64,000 nucleotides of DNA from an uncultured Litoreibacter sp. (GCF_947487515.1 NZ_CANKWO010000002.1:372001-436000); one strand, 5' to 3'. Numbered from the stretch's first letter, positions 52,536 to 62,418 are shown. Translations and numbers: made by a program. Notes: generated by a model from the sequence alone, not told the origin.

Positions 52536-52877
52536 TTAATCGTATGCCGCATCAATGGTTACTTCGACCAATAGCTCCGGTCGCGCCAGTCGTGCTTCGC
52601 CGCAGGCCCGCGCAGGGGCATGGCCGTCCGGCACCCATGCGTTCCAAACCTCGTTCATCGCGGCAAAGTCAGACATATGCGCCAGCCAGATCGTGGCGCG
52701 CAGCATTTTTTCGCGTGACGATCCCGCTAAAGCCAACGCAGCATCTACACGTCGCAGCGTTTCCTCTGTTTGCTCTTTGATGCCGTTGCCCTCGCCAACC
52801 TGCCCAGACAGATAGGCCACGCCATTGTGCTTCACGACCGTGCTTGCACGCGCATCTGTTTCAATTCTCTCAATCAT
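52536..52877 (-). CDS. RidA family protein
   Basis: 113 residues of the YjgF/RidA fold: [48 protein letters not shown] (helix and strand core), and [13 protein letters not shown] with the conserved Arg. Members deaminate reactive enamine/imine intermediates; this shorter type is a broader subfamily, so activity is not certain. Confidence 0.88.
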   Translation of the reverse strand: MIERIETDARASTVVKHNGVAYLSGQVGEGNGIKEQTEETLRRVDAALALAGSSREKMLRATIWLAHMSDFAAMNEVWNAWVPDGHAPARACGEARLARPELLVEVTIDAAYD

Positions 52878-53065
52878 TTATGTTGTCTCCTGTTGCTGCC
52901 GCGGACCGTAACCCCTGTGCCCATTGCACGCACCCCCTATACAATGCTGCACAAGCAGCGTATTGCCCCCCACTTGCGGTGCGCGTTCAGGGCTCGGGCC
53001 GCGTTTGGTGGCCAAATAGGGGTGGCTGCTGTTCCCTTTCCGCCCTGCACAGAAAAGAGTGACCC

Positions 53066-55216
53066 GTGATACAATCCATTCAAGACGCGCTGACAGAGCG
53101 CGGCTATACCGACCTGACGCCTGTACAAAAAGCCGTAACCGACGACGATTACCTTGGCGCAGACCTTTTGGTATCTGCGCAAACCGGCTCGGGGAAAACC
53201 GTGGCCTTCGGGCTTGCGATCGCACCAACCCTGCTGGGCGAAGAGCAGCGCTTTGACCGCGCGGCCGCACCTTTGGCTTTGGTCATCGCACCGACCCGCG
53301 AATTGGCCTTGCAGGTGAAGCGCGAGTTGATGTGGCTCTATGCAAAGGCCGGTGCGGTTGTGGCATCCTGCGTGGGTGGCATGGACATGCGCGACGAGCG
53401 CCGTGCATTGGACCGTGGCGCGCATATCGTCGTCGCCACTCCGGGTCGTTTGCGAGACCACATCCAACGCGGCTCTATCGATCTAAGTGAAGCCCGCGCC
53501 GTGGTCCTGGATGAGGCCGACGAAATGCTCGACCTAGGGTTCCGTGAAGACTTGGAATTCATTCTATCCGAGGCACCCGAAACACGCCGCACTTTGATGT
53601 TCTCGGCAACCGTTCCGGCCTCTATCGCGCGTTTGGCGAAAAGCTACCAGAAAGACGCCATCCGCGTTACGACGAAGGCAGAAAACAGCCAGCACTCCGA
53701 CATTGAATACCGCGCTATGGCCGTTGCCCCACGCGACGCCGAGAACAGCCTGATCAACGTATTGCGCTACTACGAGGCCCCAACGGCGATTGTGTTCTGT
53801 AACACCCGCGCCATGGTCAACCGCTTGACGACCCGCTTTTCCAACCGTGGGTTCTCGGTCGTGGCCCTGTCAGGCGAGCTTAGCCAAAACGAGCGAACCC
53901 ACGCCTTGCAATCCCTGCGTGACGGTCGCGCCCGCGTCTGTGTGGCAACCGATGTTGCGGCCCGCGGGATCGACTTGCCAAACCTAGAGCTGGTGATCCA
54001 CGCCGAGCTTCCAAACAACCACGAAACATTGCTTCACCGGTCTGGCCGGACGGGTCGCGCCGGTCGCAAGGGTGTGAGCGCGTTGATCGTGCCCGCCAAG
54101 ATGCGCCGCAAAGCCGAACGCCTGCTGCAGGGTGCAAAGGTCAAAGCCGAATGGGGCGATGCCCCCTCTGCCGATGACGTTAACGCCCGTGACGAAGAAC
54201 GCCTGTTCAATGATCCCGTGTGGAACGATACCGCATCAGACAGCGAAGCAGGTTTGGTCGCAAAACTGGTGGAACGCTTCTCTCCGGAACAACTGGCAAC
54301 TGCCTACACGCGCCTGTTCCGCGAGCGTCAGTCTGCTCCAGAAGACTTGGCACCAAGCGGCTCCGACGCACCGAAAGAACGCCCGGCCTTCGGCGCAAGC
54401 GTGTGGTTTTCGGTTTCCGTTGGCCGCAACGACAATGCGGAACCACGCTGGTTGTTGCCCGCAATGTGCCGCGCTGGCGATCTGACGAAAGATGACATTG
54501 GTGCAATCCGCATCCAGCAGAATGCCAGCTTCGTCGAAATTTTGAAAACATCCGAAGAGGGCTTCTTAAGAGCGCTTGGCGAAGACATGAAGCTGGAAGA
54601 CGGTGCGATTGTGACCCGCCTTGAGAAAGCACCTGACTTTGCGTCCATGCCGCGCCCCAAGGGCGGCGGCGGCAAGAAGAGCTTCAACAAGAAGCCATAC
54701 GACAAAAAGCCTTACGACAAGAAACCACACCGTGGTGGCGACTACGACACGCCCCCACGCCCCGCCGCGACCGAGCAGCCAAAGTCCGGCAAAAGCATCG
54801 CGGATGAACGCCCGAAAGGGGCTGTCACCGGCCATAAATCTCAAGGCGACAAAAAGCCCTATGAGAAGAAGCCATACGAAAAGAAGGGCGACAAGAAACC
54901 ATACGACAAGAAGCCCTATGAAAAACGCGGCGACAAACCGGATTACGACAAAAAGCCCAGTGGAAAGAAACCGTTCAAGAAAGCTGACGGTGACAAACCT
55001 TTCCGCAAGAACGACGGTGATAAGCCACGCTTTGACAAGAAGCCTGGTGGCAAGAAGCCGTTCAAGAAGTCAGAAGGCGGAAAACCTGCGGGCAAACGCC
55101 CCTCGTCCAGCGCGAATGACACCTCTAAACGCTTCACTCCTCCGGGCGGTAAAACGAAGCCGCGAGTAAACAAAGGCGCCGGCGCCACCCCGAAGCGGGG
55201 CAAAGGCAAACCATAA
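53066..55216 (+). CDS. DEAD-box RNA helicase with Lys-rich repeat tail
   Basis: 716 residues, GTG start. Walker A AQTGSGKT (38-45), PTRELALQ, DEAD (149-152), SAT (180-182), then the second RecA domain with ATDVAARGIDLP and HRSGRTGRAG. A DbpA-like RNA-binding domain follows (about 435-530). The last 180 residues are low complexity, with repeated KKPYDKKPYEKK units plus KPxxKKPF variants, a disordered basic RNA-binding tail. Likely acts in ribosome assembly or RNA remodelling, as DeaD-like helicases do. Confidence 0.92.
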   Translation: MIQSIQDALTERGYTDLTPVQKAVTDDDYLGADLLVSAQTGSGKTVAFGLAIAPTLLGEEQRFDRAAAPLALVIAPTRELALQVKRELMWLYAKAGAVVASCVGGMDMRDERRALDRGAHIVVATPGRLRDHIQRGSIDLSEARAVVLDEADEMLDLGFREDLEFILSEAPETRRTLMFSATVPASIARLAKSYQKDAIRVTTKAENSQHSDIEYRAMAVAPRDAENSLINVLRYYEAPTAIVFCNTRAMVNRLTTRFSNRGFSVVALSGELSQNERTHALQSLRDGRARVCVATDVAARGIDLPNLELVIHAELPNNHETLLHRSGRTGRAGRKGVSALIVPAKMRRKAERLLQGAKVKAEWGDAPSADDVNARDEERLFNDPVWNDTASDSEAGLVAKLVERFSPEQLATAYTRLFRERQSAPEDLAPSGSDAPKERPAFGASVWFSVSVGRNDNAEPRWLLPAMCRAGDLTKDDIGAIRIQQNASFVEILKTSEEGFLRALGEDMKLEDGAIVTRLEKAPDFASMPRPKGGGGKKSFNKKPYDKKPYDKKPHRGGDYDTPPRPAATEQPKSGKSIADERPKGAVTGHKSQGDKKPYEKKPYEKKGDKKPYDKKPYEKRGDKPDYDKKPSGKKPFKKADGDKPFRKNDGDKPRFDKKPGGKKPFKKSEGGKPAGKRPSSSANDTSKRFTPPGGKTKPRVNKGAGATPKRGKGKP

Positions 55217-55258
55217 TCTGACGTATTCACGGCAAGGATCATGGGGTATCAAGTCCCC

Positions 55259-55681
55259 ATGATCCGCGTGAATGACACCATAACCATCGAAGATTGGGAG
55301 CTGACCGAAAGCTTTACCCGCGCCCAAGGTCCGGGTGGGCAGAACGTCAATAAGGTCTCGACGGCTGTCGAACTTCGGTTCGAGGCAGAAAGATCCCCAA
55401 ACCTGACAGCACCTGTGAAAACACGGTTGAAGCGACTGGCCGGTCGTCGCTGGACCACTGAAGGTGCGTTAATCATTTTCGTGCAAGATACGCGCTCTCA
55501 AGCCCGTAATCGGGAGTTGGCCGAAACCCGCCTTCGAGAGATCATCCTCAAGGCACTCGAAACCCCGAAGCGCCGGATCAAAACGCGCCCGACACTGGGG
55601 TCTCAACGCCGCAGAATCGCCAGCAAGAAGCAGCGCGGCGAAGTCAAAAACTTACGCGGCAAGGTGAAAGATGACGACTAG
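55259..55681 (+). CDS. arfB: Ribosome-rescue peptidyl-tRNA hydrolase ArfB
   Basis: 140 residues. GGQ catalytic motif at 26-28 in RAQGPGGQNVNKVST and a basic C-terminal tail (RRIASKKQRGEVKNLRGKVK) that enters the empty mRNA channel. Releases peptides from non-stop ribosomes. ATG at 55259 matches the family N-terminus; an ATG at 55241 is closer to AAGGA and is possible. Confidence 0.92.
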   Translation: MIRVNDTITIEDWELTESFTRAQGPGGQNVNKVSTAVELRFEAERSPNLTAPVKTRLKRLAGRRWTTEGALIIFVQDTRSQARNRELAETRLREIILKALETPKRRIKTRPTLGSQRRRIASKKQRGEVKNLRGKVKDDD

Positions 55682-56970
55682 ACGACAACGTCAATGTCGT
55701 CTTGTTCACCCACCCCAAACACCCGTTTGTAGCGCTCGATTTCCGAAGCTGGTCCCATCGCTTTGCGCGGGTTATCCGACAGTTTAACAGTCGGACGGCC
55801 ATTCGCCGACACCGCCTTGCACACCAGCGAAAACGGCGACAAGGCGTTGTTGGGAACCAAGCCGCGAAAGTCATTGGTCAGCAAAGTTCCCCAACCAAAG
55901 GAGACCCGCACCCGACCGCGGAACTGCGCTTGGAGCTCGACGATTTTGTCGACATCCAACCCATCGGAGAAAATCACCAACTTCTTCAAAGGATCCTCGC
56001 CTCGGGACTTCCACCAGCGAATGGCGCGCTCCGCGCCTTCCGCGGGATCACCGCTATCAATGCGAATACCAGTCCACCCCGCAAGCCAATCAGGGGCACC
56101 GGCAAGAAAACCGTCGGTTCCATATGTATCGGGTAAAATGATGCGCAAATTGCCTTCGTGTTCCTCATGCCAGTCGGCCAACACATCGTATGGCGCTTGC
56201 AGCAAAGCCTCGTCACTCTGCGCCAACGCCGAGTAAACCATCGGCAATTCATGGGCATTGGTGCCGATTGCTTCTACCTCGCGGCGCATCGCGATCAGAC
56301 AGTTGGAGGTGCCCACAAATTTCGACCCCAGCCCTTCCTGCATCGCCTGAACACACCAGTCTTGCCACATAAAACTGTGCCGACGTCGGGTGCCAAAATC
56401 AGCAAGGCGCAAGCCTTCAACACTTTGTAATTTTTCGACTTTTTCCCAAAGGCGTGTCATGCCACGTGCATATAAAACCTGCAGCTCGAACCGGCCCATA
56501 TCCTGCAACACCGCACGCGAGCGCAATTCCATCAGCACGGCAAGTGCAGGGATTTCCCAAAGCATAACCTCTGGCCACTTACCTTCGAACGTCAGCTCAT
56601 ACTGACCGTCATGTTTTTCCAAATGATAGGGCGGCAAAGAGACATTCTCAAACCACTCCATAAAGTCGGGGCGAAACATCTGACGTTTGCCGTAGAAGGT
56701 GTTGCCGCGCAGAAACGTGCTTTCACCGCGGGACAGCGACAATGAGCGGATGTGGTCCAACTGCTCGCGCAGCTCGCCCTCATCCACCAGATCGGCCAGC
56801 CGAATGTCTTTACTGCGATTGATCAACGAAAACGTAACATTCGTGTCGCGCTTGTTGCGAAACACCGATTGGCACATCAGTAGCTTGTAAAAATCTGTAT
56901 CAATCAAGGACCGCACAATAGGGTCAATTTTCCATTTATGGTTGTAAACTCGCGAAGCAATATCAACCAT
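55678..56970 (-). CDS. pncB: Nicotinate phosphoribosyltransferase
   Basis: 430 residues. Makes nicotinate mononucleotide from nicotinate and PRPP in NAD salvage. Seen: LIDTDFYKLLMCQSVF, FGTRRRHSFMWQDWCVQAM, FVGTSNCLIAMR and GIRIDSGDPAEGAERAIRWW, VSFGWGTLLTNDF. Its start overlaps pncA by 8 bases, so the two salvage steps are co-expressed. The stop overlaps the arfB stop region (convergent). Confidence 0.96.
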   Translation of the reverse strand: MVDIASRVYNHKWKIDPIVRSLIDTDFYKLLMCQSVFRNKRDTNVTFSLINRSKDIRLADLVDEGELREQLDHIRSLSLSRGESTFLRGNTFYGKRQMFRPDFMEWFENVSLPPYHLEKHDGQYELTFEGKWPEVMLWEIPALAVLMELRSRAVLQDMGRFELQVLYARGMTRLWEKVEKLQSVEGLRLADFGTRRRHSFMWQDWCVQAMQEGLGSKFVGTSNCLIAMRREVEAIGTNAHELPMVYSALAQSDEALLQAPYDVLADWHEEHEGNLRIILPDTYGTDGFLAGAPDWLAGWTGIRIDSGDPAEGAERAIRWWKSRGEDPLKKLVIFSDGLDVDKIVELQAQFRGRVRVSFGWGTLLTNDFRGLVPNNALSPFSLVCKAVSANGRPTVKLSDNPRKAMGPASEIERYKRVFGVGEQDDIDVVV

Positions 56971-57571
56971 TCAACTGCACTCCTGCATCACCCATTCCCG
57001 CAAGAGCTGCATCTAACGATCCGTCCATATCAATGGCGCGGCACAAGCCGACGTCCACCGCCACTGAAAACCCCAGATTTGCCCCGTCGACTGCTGAAAA
57101 ATTGACGCAAAAATCCAAGGCCAATCCTACGATTGTCACCTTCGAAATTCCGCGACTTCGCAGGTAACCTTCGAGCCCTGTTGGCGTCACGTGATCATTT
57201 TCAAAAAACGCGGAATAGCTATCCACATCAGGGTTAAACCCTTTTCGAATAATTGCTTGCGCTGTGCTGTCCGAAAGGTCTGGGTGAAACTCTGCCCCTT
57301 CGCGCCCTTGCAGACAGTGATCTGGCCATAAAACCTGCGGACCATAAGGCATTTGAACCACAGAAAACGGCTCGCTTCCTTCGTGAGACGACGCAAAGGA
57401 CGAATGCCCCGCGGGGTGCCAGTCTTGAGTTAAGATGATGGTTCCGAACTGAGGCATCAGCGCGTTGATGCCGTCAACAATTTCGTCCCCCCCCGCGACA
57501 GCTAATGCACCGCCCGGACAGAAATCATTCTGAACGTCGATGACGATCAAAGCCTCATCGGCTGCACGCAT
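56963..57571 (-). CDS. pncA: Nicotinamidase
   Basis: 202-residue isochorismatase-fold amidase converting nicotinamide to nicotinate. Catalytic triad Asp12 (VIDVQNDF), Lys110 (IIRKGF) and Cys155 (LDFCVNFSA). Metal ligands Asp50, His52 and His56 in TQDWHPAGH. First gene of the pncA-pncB pair. Confidence 0.95.
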   Translation of the reverse strand: MRAADEALIVIDVQNDFCPGGALAVAGGDEIVDGINALMPQFGTIILTQDWHPAGHSSFASSHEGSEPFSVVQMPYGPQVLWPDHCLQGREGAEFHPDLSDSTAQAIIRKGFNPDVDSYSAFFENDHVTPTGLEGYLRSRGISKVTIVGLALDFCVNFSAVDGANLGFSVAVDVGLCRAIDMDGSLDAALAGMGDAGVQLNG

Positions 57572-57674
57572 ATCTCATCCTCCTAGGATTTCGCCTGAAC
57601 TTGCTAGGCCTATGCCCGCCTTGCGTCAACTGCCCGCACTTGATCCTTGCAATGCACGGTCGTAAAGCGGGGCT

Positions 57675-58574
57675 ATGTTTACAGTTGCAGCACTCTATCA
57701 CTTTACCCGATTCTCTGATCCGGATGCATTGCGCCCCGCCATTGTGGAACTTTGCGCAAAGGCTGGAATACGCGGCACATTGCTTGTCGCAAATGAAGGG
57801 ATCAACGGAACTGTCGCCGGAGACCGCGCGGGCATTGACGCCTTGCTGAGCCATCTTCGTAGCTTGCCAGGCTGCGCAGACCTAGAGCACAAGGAATCGT
57901 CAGCTACAGAGATGCCATTCAATCGAATGAAAGTACGTTTGAAGCGCGAGATCGTGACAATGGGCCAGCCCGATGTAGATCCTCGCGCACGCACCGGGCA
58001 CTACGTGAAACCGGAAGATTGGAACGCCCTTATCCAGTCAGAAGATGTGGCCGTCATTGATACCCGCAACGACTACGAGATTGCCATCGGGACATTTGAA
58101 GGTGCCATTGACCCGATGACCAAAAGCTTCGGTGAGTTTCCCGCATGGTGGGAGGCCAATAAAGATCGCTTTCACAACAAGCGAGTGGCCATGTTCTGCA
58201 CCGGTGGCATTCGATGTGAGAAGTCGACGAACTACCTGCTCGGGCAAGGCGTCGAGGATGTATATCACCTCCAAGGTGGGATATTAAAATACCTCGAAGA
58301 AGTCCCAGAAGCCGACAGCACTTGGGATGGCGAATGTTTTGTCTTTGACGGCCGCGTGTCCGTTGGCCACGGATTAAAGGAAGGCAATTTAAAGCTATGC
58401 TATGCCTGTCGCCGCCCGCTTCAACCCGAAGACTTACGGCACGAAAACTACGAACCGGGTGTCAGCTGCCACCATTGTCATGCCGAGACAAGTGACTCCG
58501 ACAAACAACGATTTCGAGAGCGCCAAAAACAGATCAAACTGGCAAGCAAACGCGGCGAAACACATATAGGTTAG
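57675..58574 (+). CDS. trhO: tRNA uridine(34) hydroxylase (rhodanese family)
   Basis: 299 residues: N-terminal UPF0176-type domain (FTVAALYHFTRF, GTLLVANEGINGTVAG), a rhodanese domain with Cys175 in MFCTGGIRCEKST, and a C-terminal Cys pair set (CYACRRPL, CHHCH). TrhO makes ho5U34 in tRNA, the first step of the cmo5U/mo5U wobble modification. Diverges from pncA. Confidence 0.93.
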   Translation: MFTVAALYHFTRFSDPDALRPAIVELCAKAGIRGTLLVANEGINGTVAGDRAGIDALLSHLRSLPGCADLEHKESSATEMPFNRMKVRLKREIVTMGQPDVDPRARTGHYVKPEDWNALIQSEDVAVIDTRNDYEIAIGTFEGAIDPMTKSFGEFPAWWEANKDRFHNKRVAMFCTGGIRCEKSTNYLLGQGVEDVYHLQGGILKYLEEVPEADSTWDGECFVFDGRVSVGHGLKEGNLKLCYACRRPLQPEDLRHENYEPGVSCHHCHAETSDSDKQRFRERQKQIKLASKRGETHIG

Positions 58575-58638
58575 TCACCCGTTTCAGTTCACACCTGCTC
58601 TGACTTGGTCAATTCCCGAGCATTGCGTAGCATGTTAT

Positions 58639-59127
58639 CTAGGTCTTCAACTCCCCCAAGTAGATGGCAACTTGACGTGCGGTCTGACCCCGAAGCTTTC
58701 GCAAAGCATCCAACTGTTGTGCTGTTGGCAGTTTGACCAAATGCTTTGCGATTAAGGCTGGATGCTGCGCCATAATACTCACGTCTTGCATTGGTTGAGG
58801 CGTAGCGTCTGGGGAAACTGCTTTAGCTTTTTCCAATTTTGGCGCAGTCCGTTTCGCAGGCGTCGACCGGACACGCCCCTTCTCGGCATCTGCCAACCGG
58901 CGCACCAATTTTGCGAGTGTTTTGCTCATGTCCGGCGGCGGCGCTTTGACATCTATCGGGCGAATGGCTGTTTGCGCCAACTCTCGGAAAAACGGATGAG
59001 GAGAAGATTTCGCAAAATCCGCCCCCAACATAGACACCAGCATACGCGCCTTTTTAACCTGACTGGACGTCGGAGGCGTTGCTTGTGCATCCTGCTGTAC
59101 TAATGATTTTTCGCTTTGCTGCGACAT
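58639..59127 (-). CDS. Hypothetical protein of the flagellar operon
   Basis: 162 residues, no membrane segment. N-terminal Gln/Ser-rich part, middle helical region (KKARMLVSMLGADFAKSS), a basic linker and a C-terminal helix pair LVKLPTAQQLDALRKLRGQTARQVAIYLGEL. Its ATG directly follows the fliP TAA on the same strand, so it is the last gene of fliF-fliH-fliN-fliP. No family recognised. Confidence 0.7.
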   Translation of the reverse strand: MSQQSEKSLVQQDAQATPPTSSQVKKARMLVSMLGADFAKSSPHPFFRELAQTAIRPIDVKAPPPDMSKTLAKLVRRLADAEKGRVRSTPAKRTAPKLEKAKAVSPDATPQPMQDVSIMAQHPALIAKHLVKLPTAQQLDALRKLRGQTARQVAIYLGELKT

Positions 59128-59874
59128 TTATAAATAACTCCGAACCAAGGCACTTGAAATGAGGCTCCACCCATCGGCGACAACGAAGAAGGCCAACTTG
59201 AAGGGCAGTGAAACAATCGCGGGAGGCACCATCATCATCCCCATCGACATTAACACCGCAGAAACAACCAAATCGATAATGAGAAAGGGAAGAAAAACAA
59301 GAAACCCTATTTGAAAGGCCCGTTCGATTTCGCTCAACATGAAGGACGGAACCAATATCGAAAGTGACGCTTCACGGGGGGGGCCTGTCCCAGCCTGCCC
59401 AGGACGGAGCTCTGCCAAGGTTTGAAAAGTTTCCAAATCCAACCTTGCCGCCATGAAACCACGAAAAGGCTCCAAAGCCTTGGGGATCGCCTCTTCTACA
59501 GTCAGTAACCCGTCATTCAACGGCTTCAAACCCGCCTCCCAACTTGCTGTAAAAACCGGATCCATCACAAAATATGTCAGAAACAATGCAAGGCTTACGA
59601 TCAACATGTTCGGTGGGGCCGATTGCAGGCCGATGGCCTGACGCAAGATGGACAAAACAGTCACTATAAATGGGAAGCAGGTGACCATGATCGCAATTCC
59701 CGGCGCAAGGCTGAGAACCGTCATAAGCGCGATCAATTGCATCGCGCGCCCGCTAAGAGAGGCCTCATCCCCTAAGGAAATCGATACGTCCTGTGCAAAG
59801 GCCGGAGACACAAAAAACATCCCGGCAATCAACAGGAAGACCCACCATTTTCCGCGCAGGTGGATTGGCTTCAT
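59128..59874 (-). CDS. fliP: Flagellar type III export protein FliP
   Basis: 248 residues with a cleavable signal peptide (about 1-27), as usual for FliP, and four membrane helices. Seen: MTVLSLAPGIAIMVTCFPFIVTVLSILRQAIGLQ and FVMDPVF, then FQIGFLVFLPFLIIDLVVSAVLMSMGMMMVPP. Part of the FliPQR export gate. Start overlaps fliN by 4 bases. Confidence 0.95.
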   Translation of the reverse strand: MKPIHLRGKWWVFLLIAGMFFVSPAFAQDVSISLGDEASLSGRAMQLIALMTVLSLAPGIAIMVTCFPFIVTVLSILRQAIGLQSAPPNMLIVSLALFLTYFVMDPVFTASWEAGLKPLNDGLLTVEEAIPKALEPFRGFMAARLDLETFQTLAELRPGQAGTGPPREASLSILVPSFMLSEIERAFQIGFLVFLPFLIIDLVVSAVLMSMGMMMVPPAIVSLPFKLAFFVVADGWSLISSALVRSYL

Positions 59875-60149
59875 TTTAACCCTACCGCGGGATCACCCAC
59901 AGCAATCAAGCGCACGGATAAACCACCGTCTTCAGCATCGGGAGAGCTTTCCAAAAAGCCGGTTGCCACGAGTTTATCCCCCACGAAAAGCTCCACTGGG
60001 TCGTCAATTTGTGTTTGCAGTGGCAGCACTGAATCTGGCCCCAGCTCCATTAATTCCTTGATCGTTGGGGAGGCCGACCCCACGCAAACTCGAAGGTCGA
60101 CACTGACGCCCTGCAAAATGTCGTCTTTCGATTTGTCAGGCTCAGGCAT
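59871..60149 (-). CDS. fliN: Flagellar motor switch protein FliN
   Basis: 92 residues, the SpoA/CheC-fold C-ring subunit. Seen: DILQGVSVDLRVCVGSASPTIKELMELGPDSVLPLQTQIDDPVELFVGDKLVA split over the fold. It lacks most of the N-terminal extension found in longer FliN. ATG at 60149 overlaps fliH by 8 bases and is the sensible start; the open frame goes on to 60188. Confidence 0.9.
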   Translation of the reverse strand: MPEPDKSKDDILQGVSVDLRVCVGSASPTIKELMELGPDSVLPLQTQIDDPVELFVGDKLVATGFLESSPDAEDGGLSVRLIAVGDPAVGLK

Positions 60150-60738
60150 GTTTTTCGCCCCTTTCGTCGGACACTTCGAAAAATGCATCGATCACTTTTC
60201 GAAGTGAGTCTAAAGTCGCATCAAGATCGACGCGCGTCTGTCCGTCATTGAGATGCAGAATCGCTTGCGAAGCGGTTAACGTCGGTTCAGATTCGACAGT
60301 CAGAGGAAATTTCACAACATCTGTGACAAGTTCGCGAAGCAGGTCTTCGACCTCTGGCGCACAAGAGATCGACACTGGCGCATCAATCGTTTGAGCCGCG
60401 TCATCCAGTACTTCAACCACCCTAGCCCCGAGGCTTTCGGCTAACATCTGCGGCAGAACCACATCAACCATGGCCTGCAACACGGGCCGCATAGATTGCA
60501 TTGCATGCTCACGGGCTTCAAAATAGGTGAAGTTTAACTCTTGAAGAGCCGATGAAAGAGATTCTCGGACATTGCTCTCGGATGTCTCACTGGCCGCTGC
60601 CCCGTCCTGCCAGCCACATTTGTAACCTTCATCAAAGGAAGCTCGCGCCTCACTGGACTGATCGCCAGCAGTTTTTTGATGCGACGCCACACTGGAACTG
60701 GCTGAAGCAAAGTCTTCTAAGAAAGGTATCTGGGTCAT
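60142..60738 (-). CDS. fliH: Flagellar export regulator FliH
   Basis: 198 residues, mostly helical, with an ASFDEGYKCGWQDGAA block (residues about 32-47) typical of the FliH N-terminal GxxxG-like helix and a C-terminal V-ATPase E-like domain. It regulates the FliI ATPase. fliI is not in this window. Start overlaps fliF by 4 bases. Confidence 0.85.
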   Translation of the reverse strand: MTQIPFLEDFASASSSVASHQKTAGDQSSEARASFDEGYKCGWQDGAAASETSESNVRESLSSALQELNFTYFEAREHAMQSMRPVLQAMVDVVLPQMLAESLGARVVEVLDDAAQTIDAPVSISCAPEVEDLLRELVTDVVKFPLTVESEPTLTASQAILHLNDGQTRVDLDATLDSLRKVIDAFFEVSDERGEKHA

Positions 60739-62357
60739 TGCAATGCTACCTCCGGCTCTTCAATCCAGCTTTTCAACACTTCAACCGTTTCGTCCTGACG
60801 CTCGTCTATCAAAGCTTTCAACCGCTCTGTGGGATCTTCAATTTGTGCAGGAAGCGTCGTGACACTTTGACCGGACTGCGAAGCAGTCAGCGCCCCAGAC
60901 GTGAGAGCCGGCGCGTCCGCGTTGGAACTGCTGTTGTTTGGTAGAGCCGGTGCCGATTGCGGTCCGGCGAGTAAATCAACCGGTGGGAGTTCATTAAGCG
61001 GGGGCCTTTGTGTGCTAGCAGACATTAGTATCGGCCTAAGAACGAAAAGACCCAACGCCAGCACCACAGCAGCAGCAACCCCGATCTGCGTGAGCCCGAT
61101 CACATCCAATGGGCGCGACGTGACCCATCCGTTTTCGGGTGATTCCGCCAGCGCCGGATCAGGAGAAAGATCCATAGAGCGTAGGGTAACCGAATCGCCG
61201 CGTTCCTCATCAAAGCCGACGGCCGATTTGATCAAAGCTTCCAACGCAAGAAGCTCTTCTTCGCTACGAGGCTCCCAAACCTCTGTGCCACTGTCATCGA
61301 CCCGTTTGGTACCTCCGACAAGTACCGCAACCGTAATGCGTTTGATCGACCCCGCAACCCGTCGGACCTCGCGGGTGGTTTCGGAGATTTCGTAGTTAAC
61401 AATCTCGCGGGTATCAGAATCTTGCCCTGATTGCTCCCCATTGCCCTGACCACCACCTTCCGGCAAATTGCTTGCAACAGTTACTCCGCCACCGCCTTGA
61501 TTTTTCGAAGAACTGGAAGATTCTTGGGTGTTTGTGCTGATTGCAACGCGGCTCTCGGGGTCGACCTTGCGCTCGACAATAACTTCCTCATCAGTAAGCG
61601 TATCAACATTCACTTCAACAACTGCGCCACCGACACCCGTTCGAGCAAGCATCAATCGTTCCACATTCTTCTTCAGCCTATCTCCATGAGCAAGCGCCGT
61701 TCGCACAGGAGTTTCTGCTCCTGCGTGAGCAATAATCACCCCGAGGTCAGCGTTGATAATTGATACATCTTCAGGTTGAAGCCCCGACACAGCAGAGGCC
61801 ACCAAAAAGCGGATAGCCTCAGCAGTGCCATTCTGAATGTTTCCACCGTCCCCACGAATAGAAACTGATGCAGTTGGCTGGGCTGAACGGCGGAAGGGAC
61901 TTTGACTCGACTGGGCAATGTGAACTCTTGCGGCGCTGATTTGGGGGTTCGCAACGATTGTCCGAGCAAGCTCCCCCTCCTTTGCGCGCAAATATGCCGC
62001 ATCAAACATCTGAGACGTTGTTCCAAATCCGCTGAGCTCATCAAGAAGCTCGTATCCATCGCCGCCGTTGGCGGGCAAACCTGCGCCTGCCAAAGTTAAG
62101 CGCAGTTGGTCACGACGACTTTCATCTACATAGATGGCGCCCCCCTTCACTTCGAATTCAACGCCCTGCCCTTCCAACTGCTCAATAATCTCGCCTGCGG
62201 CATTCGGTGCTAAACCGCTAAACAACAGCCCCATATTCGGAGTCGCAGCGACTCGCGTTAAAAATAGCACACCAAGCATTACGAGAACGGCAGAGCCGAT
62301 TACTGTTACTCGTTTTCGCCCATCCAAAGCAGTCCAAATATCTTGAAATTGCTGCAC
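60735..62357 (-). CDS. fliF: Flagellar MS-ring protein FliF
   Basis: 540 residues. Two membrane helices (about residues 20-38 and 425-445), the PNMGLLFSGLAPNAAGEIIEQLEGQG ring-building motif start, ARVHIAQSSQSPFRRSAQPTASV and TNTQESSSSSKNQGGGG (disordered loop). The last ~15 residues are the FliG-binding tail. Start is a GTG with AGGAGAGG upstream. First gene of the minus-strand flagellar operon. Confidence 0.95.
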   Translation of the reverse strand: MQQFQDIWTALDGRKRVTVIGSAVLVMLGVLFLTRVAATPNMGLLFSGLAPNAAGEIIEQLEGQGVEFEVKGGAIYVDESRRDQLRLTLAGAGLPANGGDGYELLDELSGFGTTSQMFDAAYLRAKEGELARTIVANPQISAARVHIAQSSQSPFRRSAQPTASVSIRGDGGNIQNGTAEAIRFLVASAVSGLQPEDVSIINADLGVIIAHAGAETPVRTALAHGDRLKKNVERLMLARTGVGGAVVEVNVDTLTDEEVIVERKVDPESRVAISTNTQESSSSSKNQGGGGVTVASNLPEGGGQGNGEQSGQDSDTREIVNYEISETTREVRRVAGSIKRITVAVLVGGTKRVDDSGTEVWEPRSEEELLALEALIKSAVGFDEERGDSVTLRSMDLSPDPALAESPENGWVTSRPLDVIGLTQIGVAAAVVLALGLFVLRPILMSASTQRPPLNELPPVDLLAGPQSAPALPNNSSSNADAPALTSGALTASQSGQSVTTLPAQIEDPTERLKALIDERQDETVEVLKSWIEEPEVALQ

Positions 62358-62418
62358 GTTGAACCTCTCCTAAAACGAGTCGTTCTAACTCGCTGACACC
62401 CACATAAAGTGATCAGCC

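Noticed and set aside
54660-55100. Tandem DNA repeats that could be mistaken for a CRISPR-like array
   Set aside because: Units are in frame and encode the Lys-rich helicase tail; there are no spacers.
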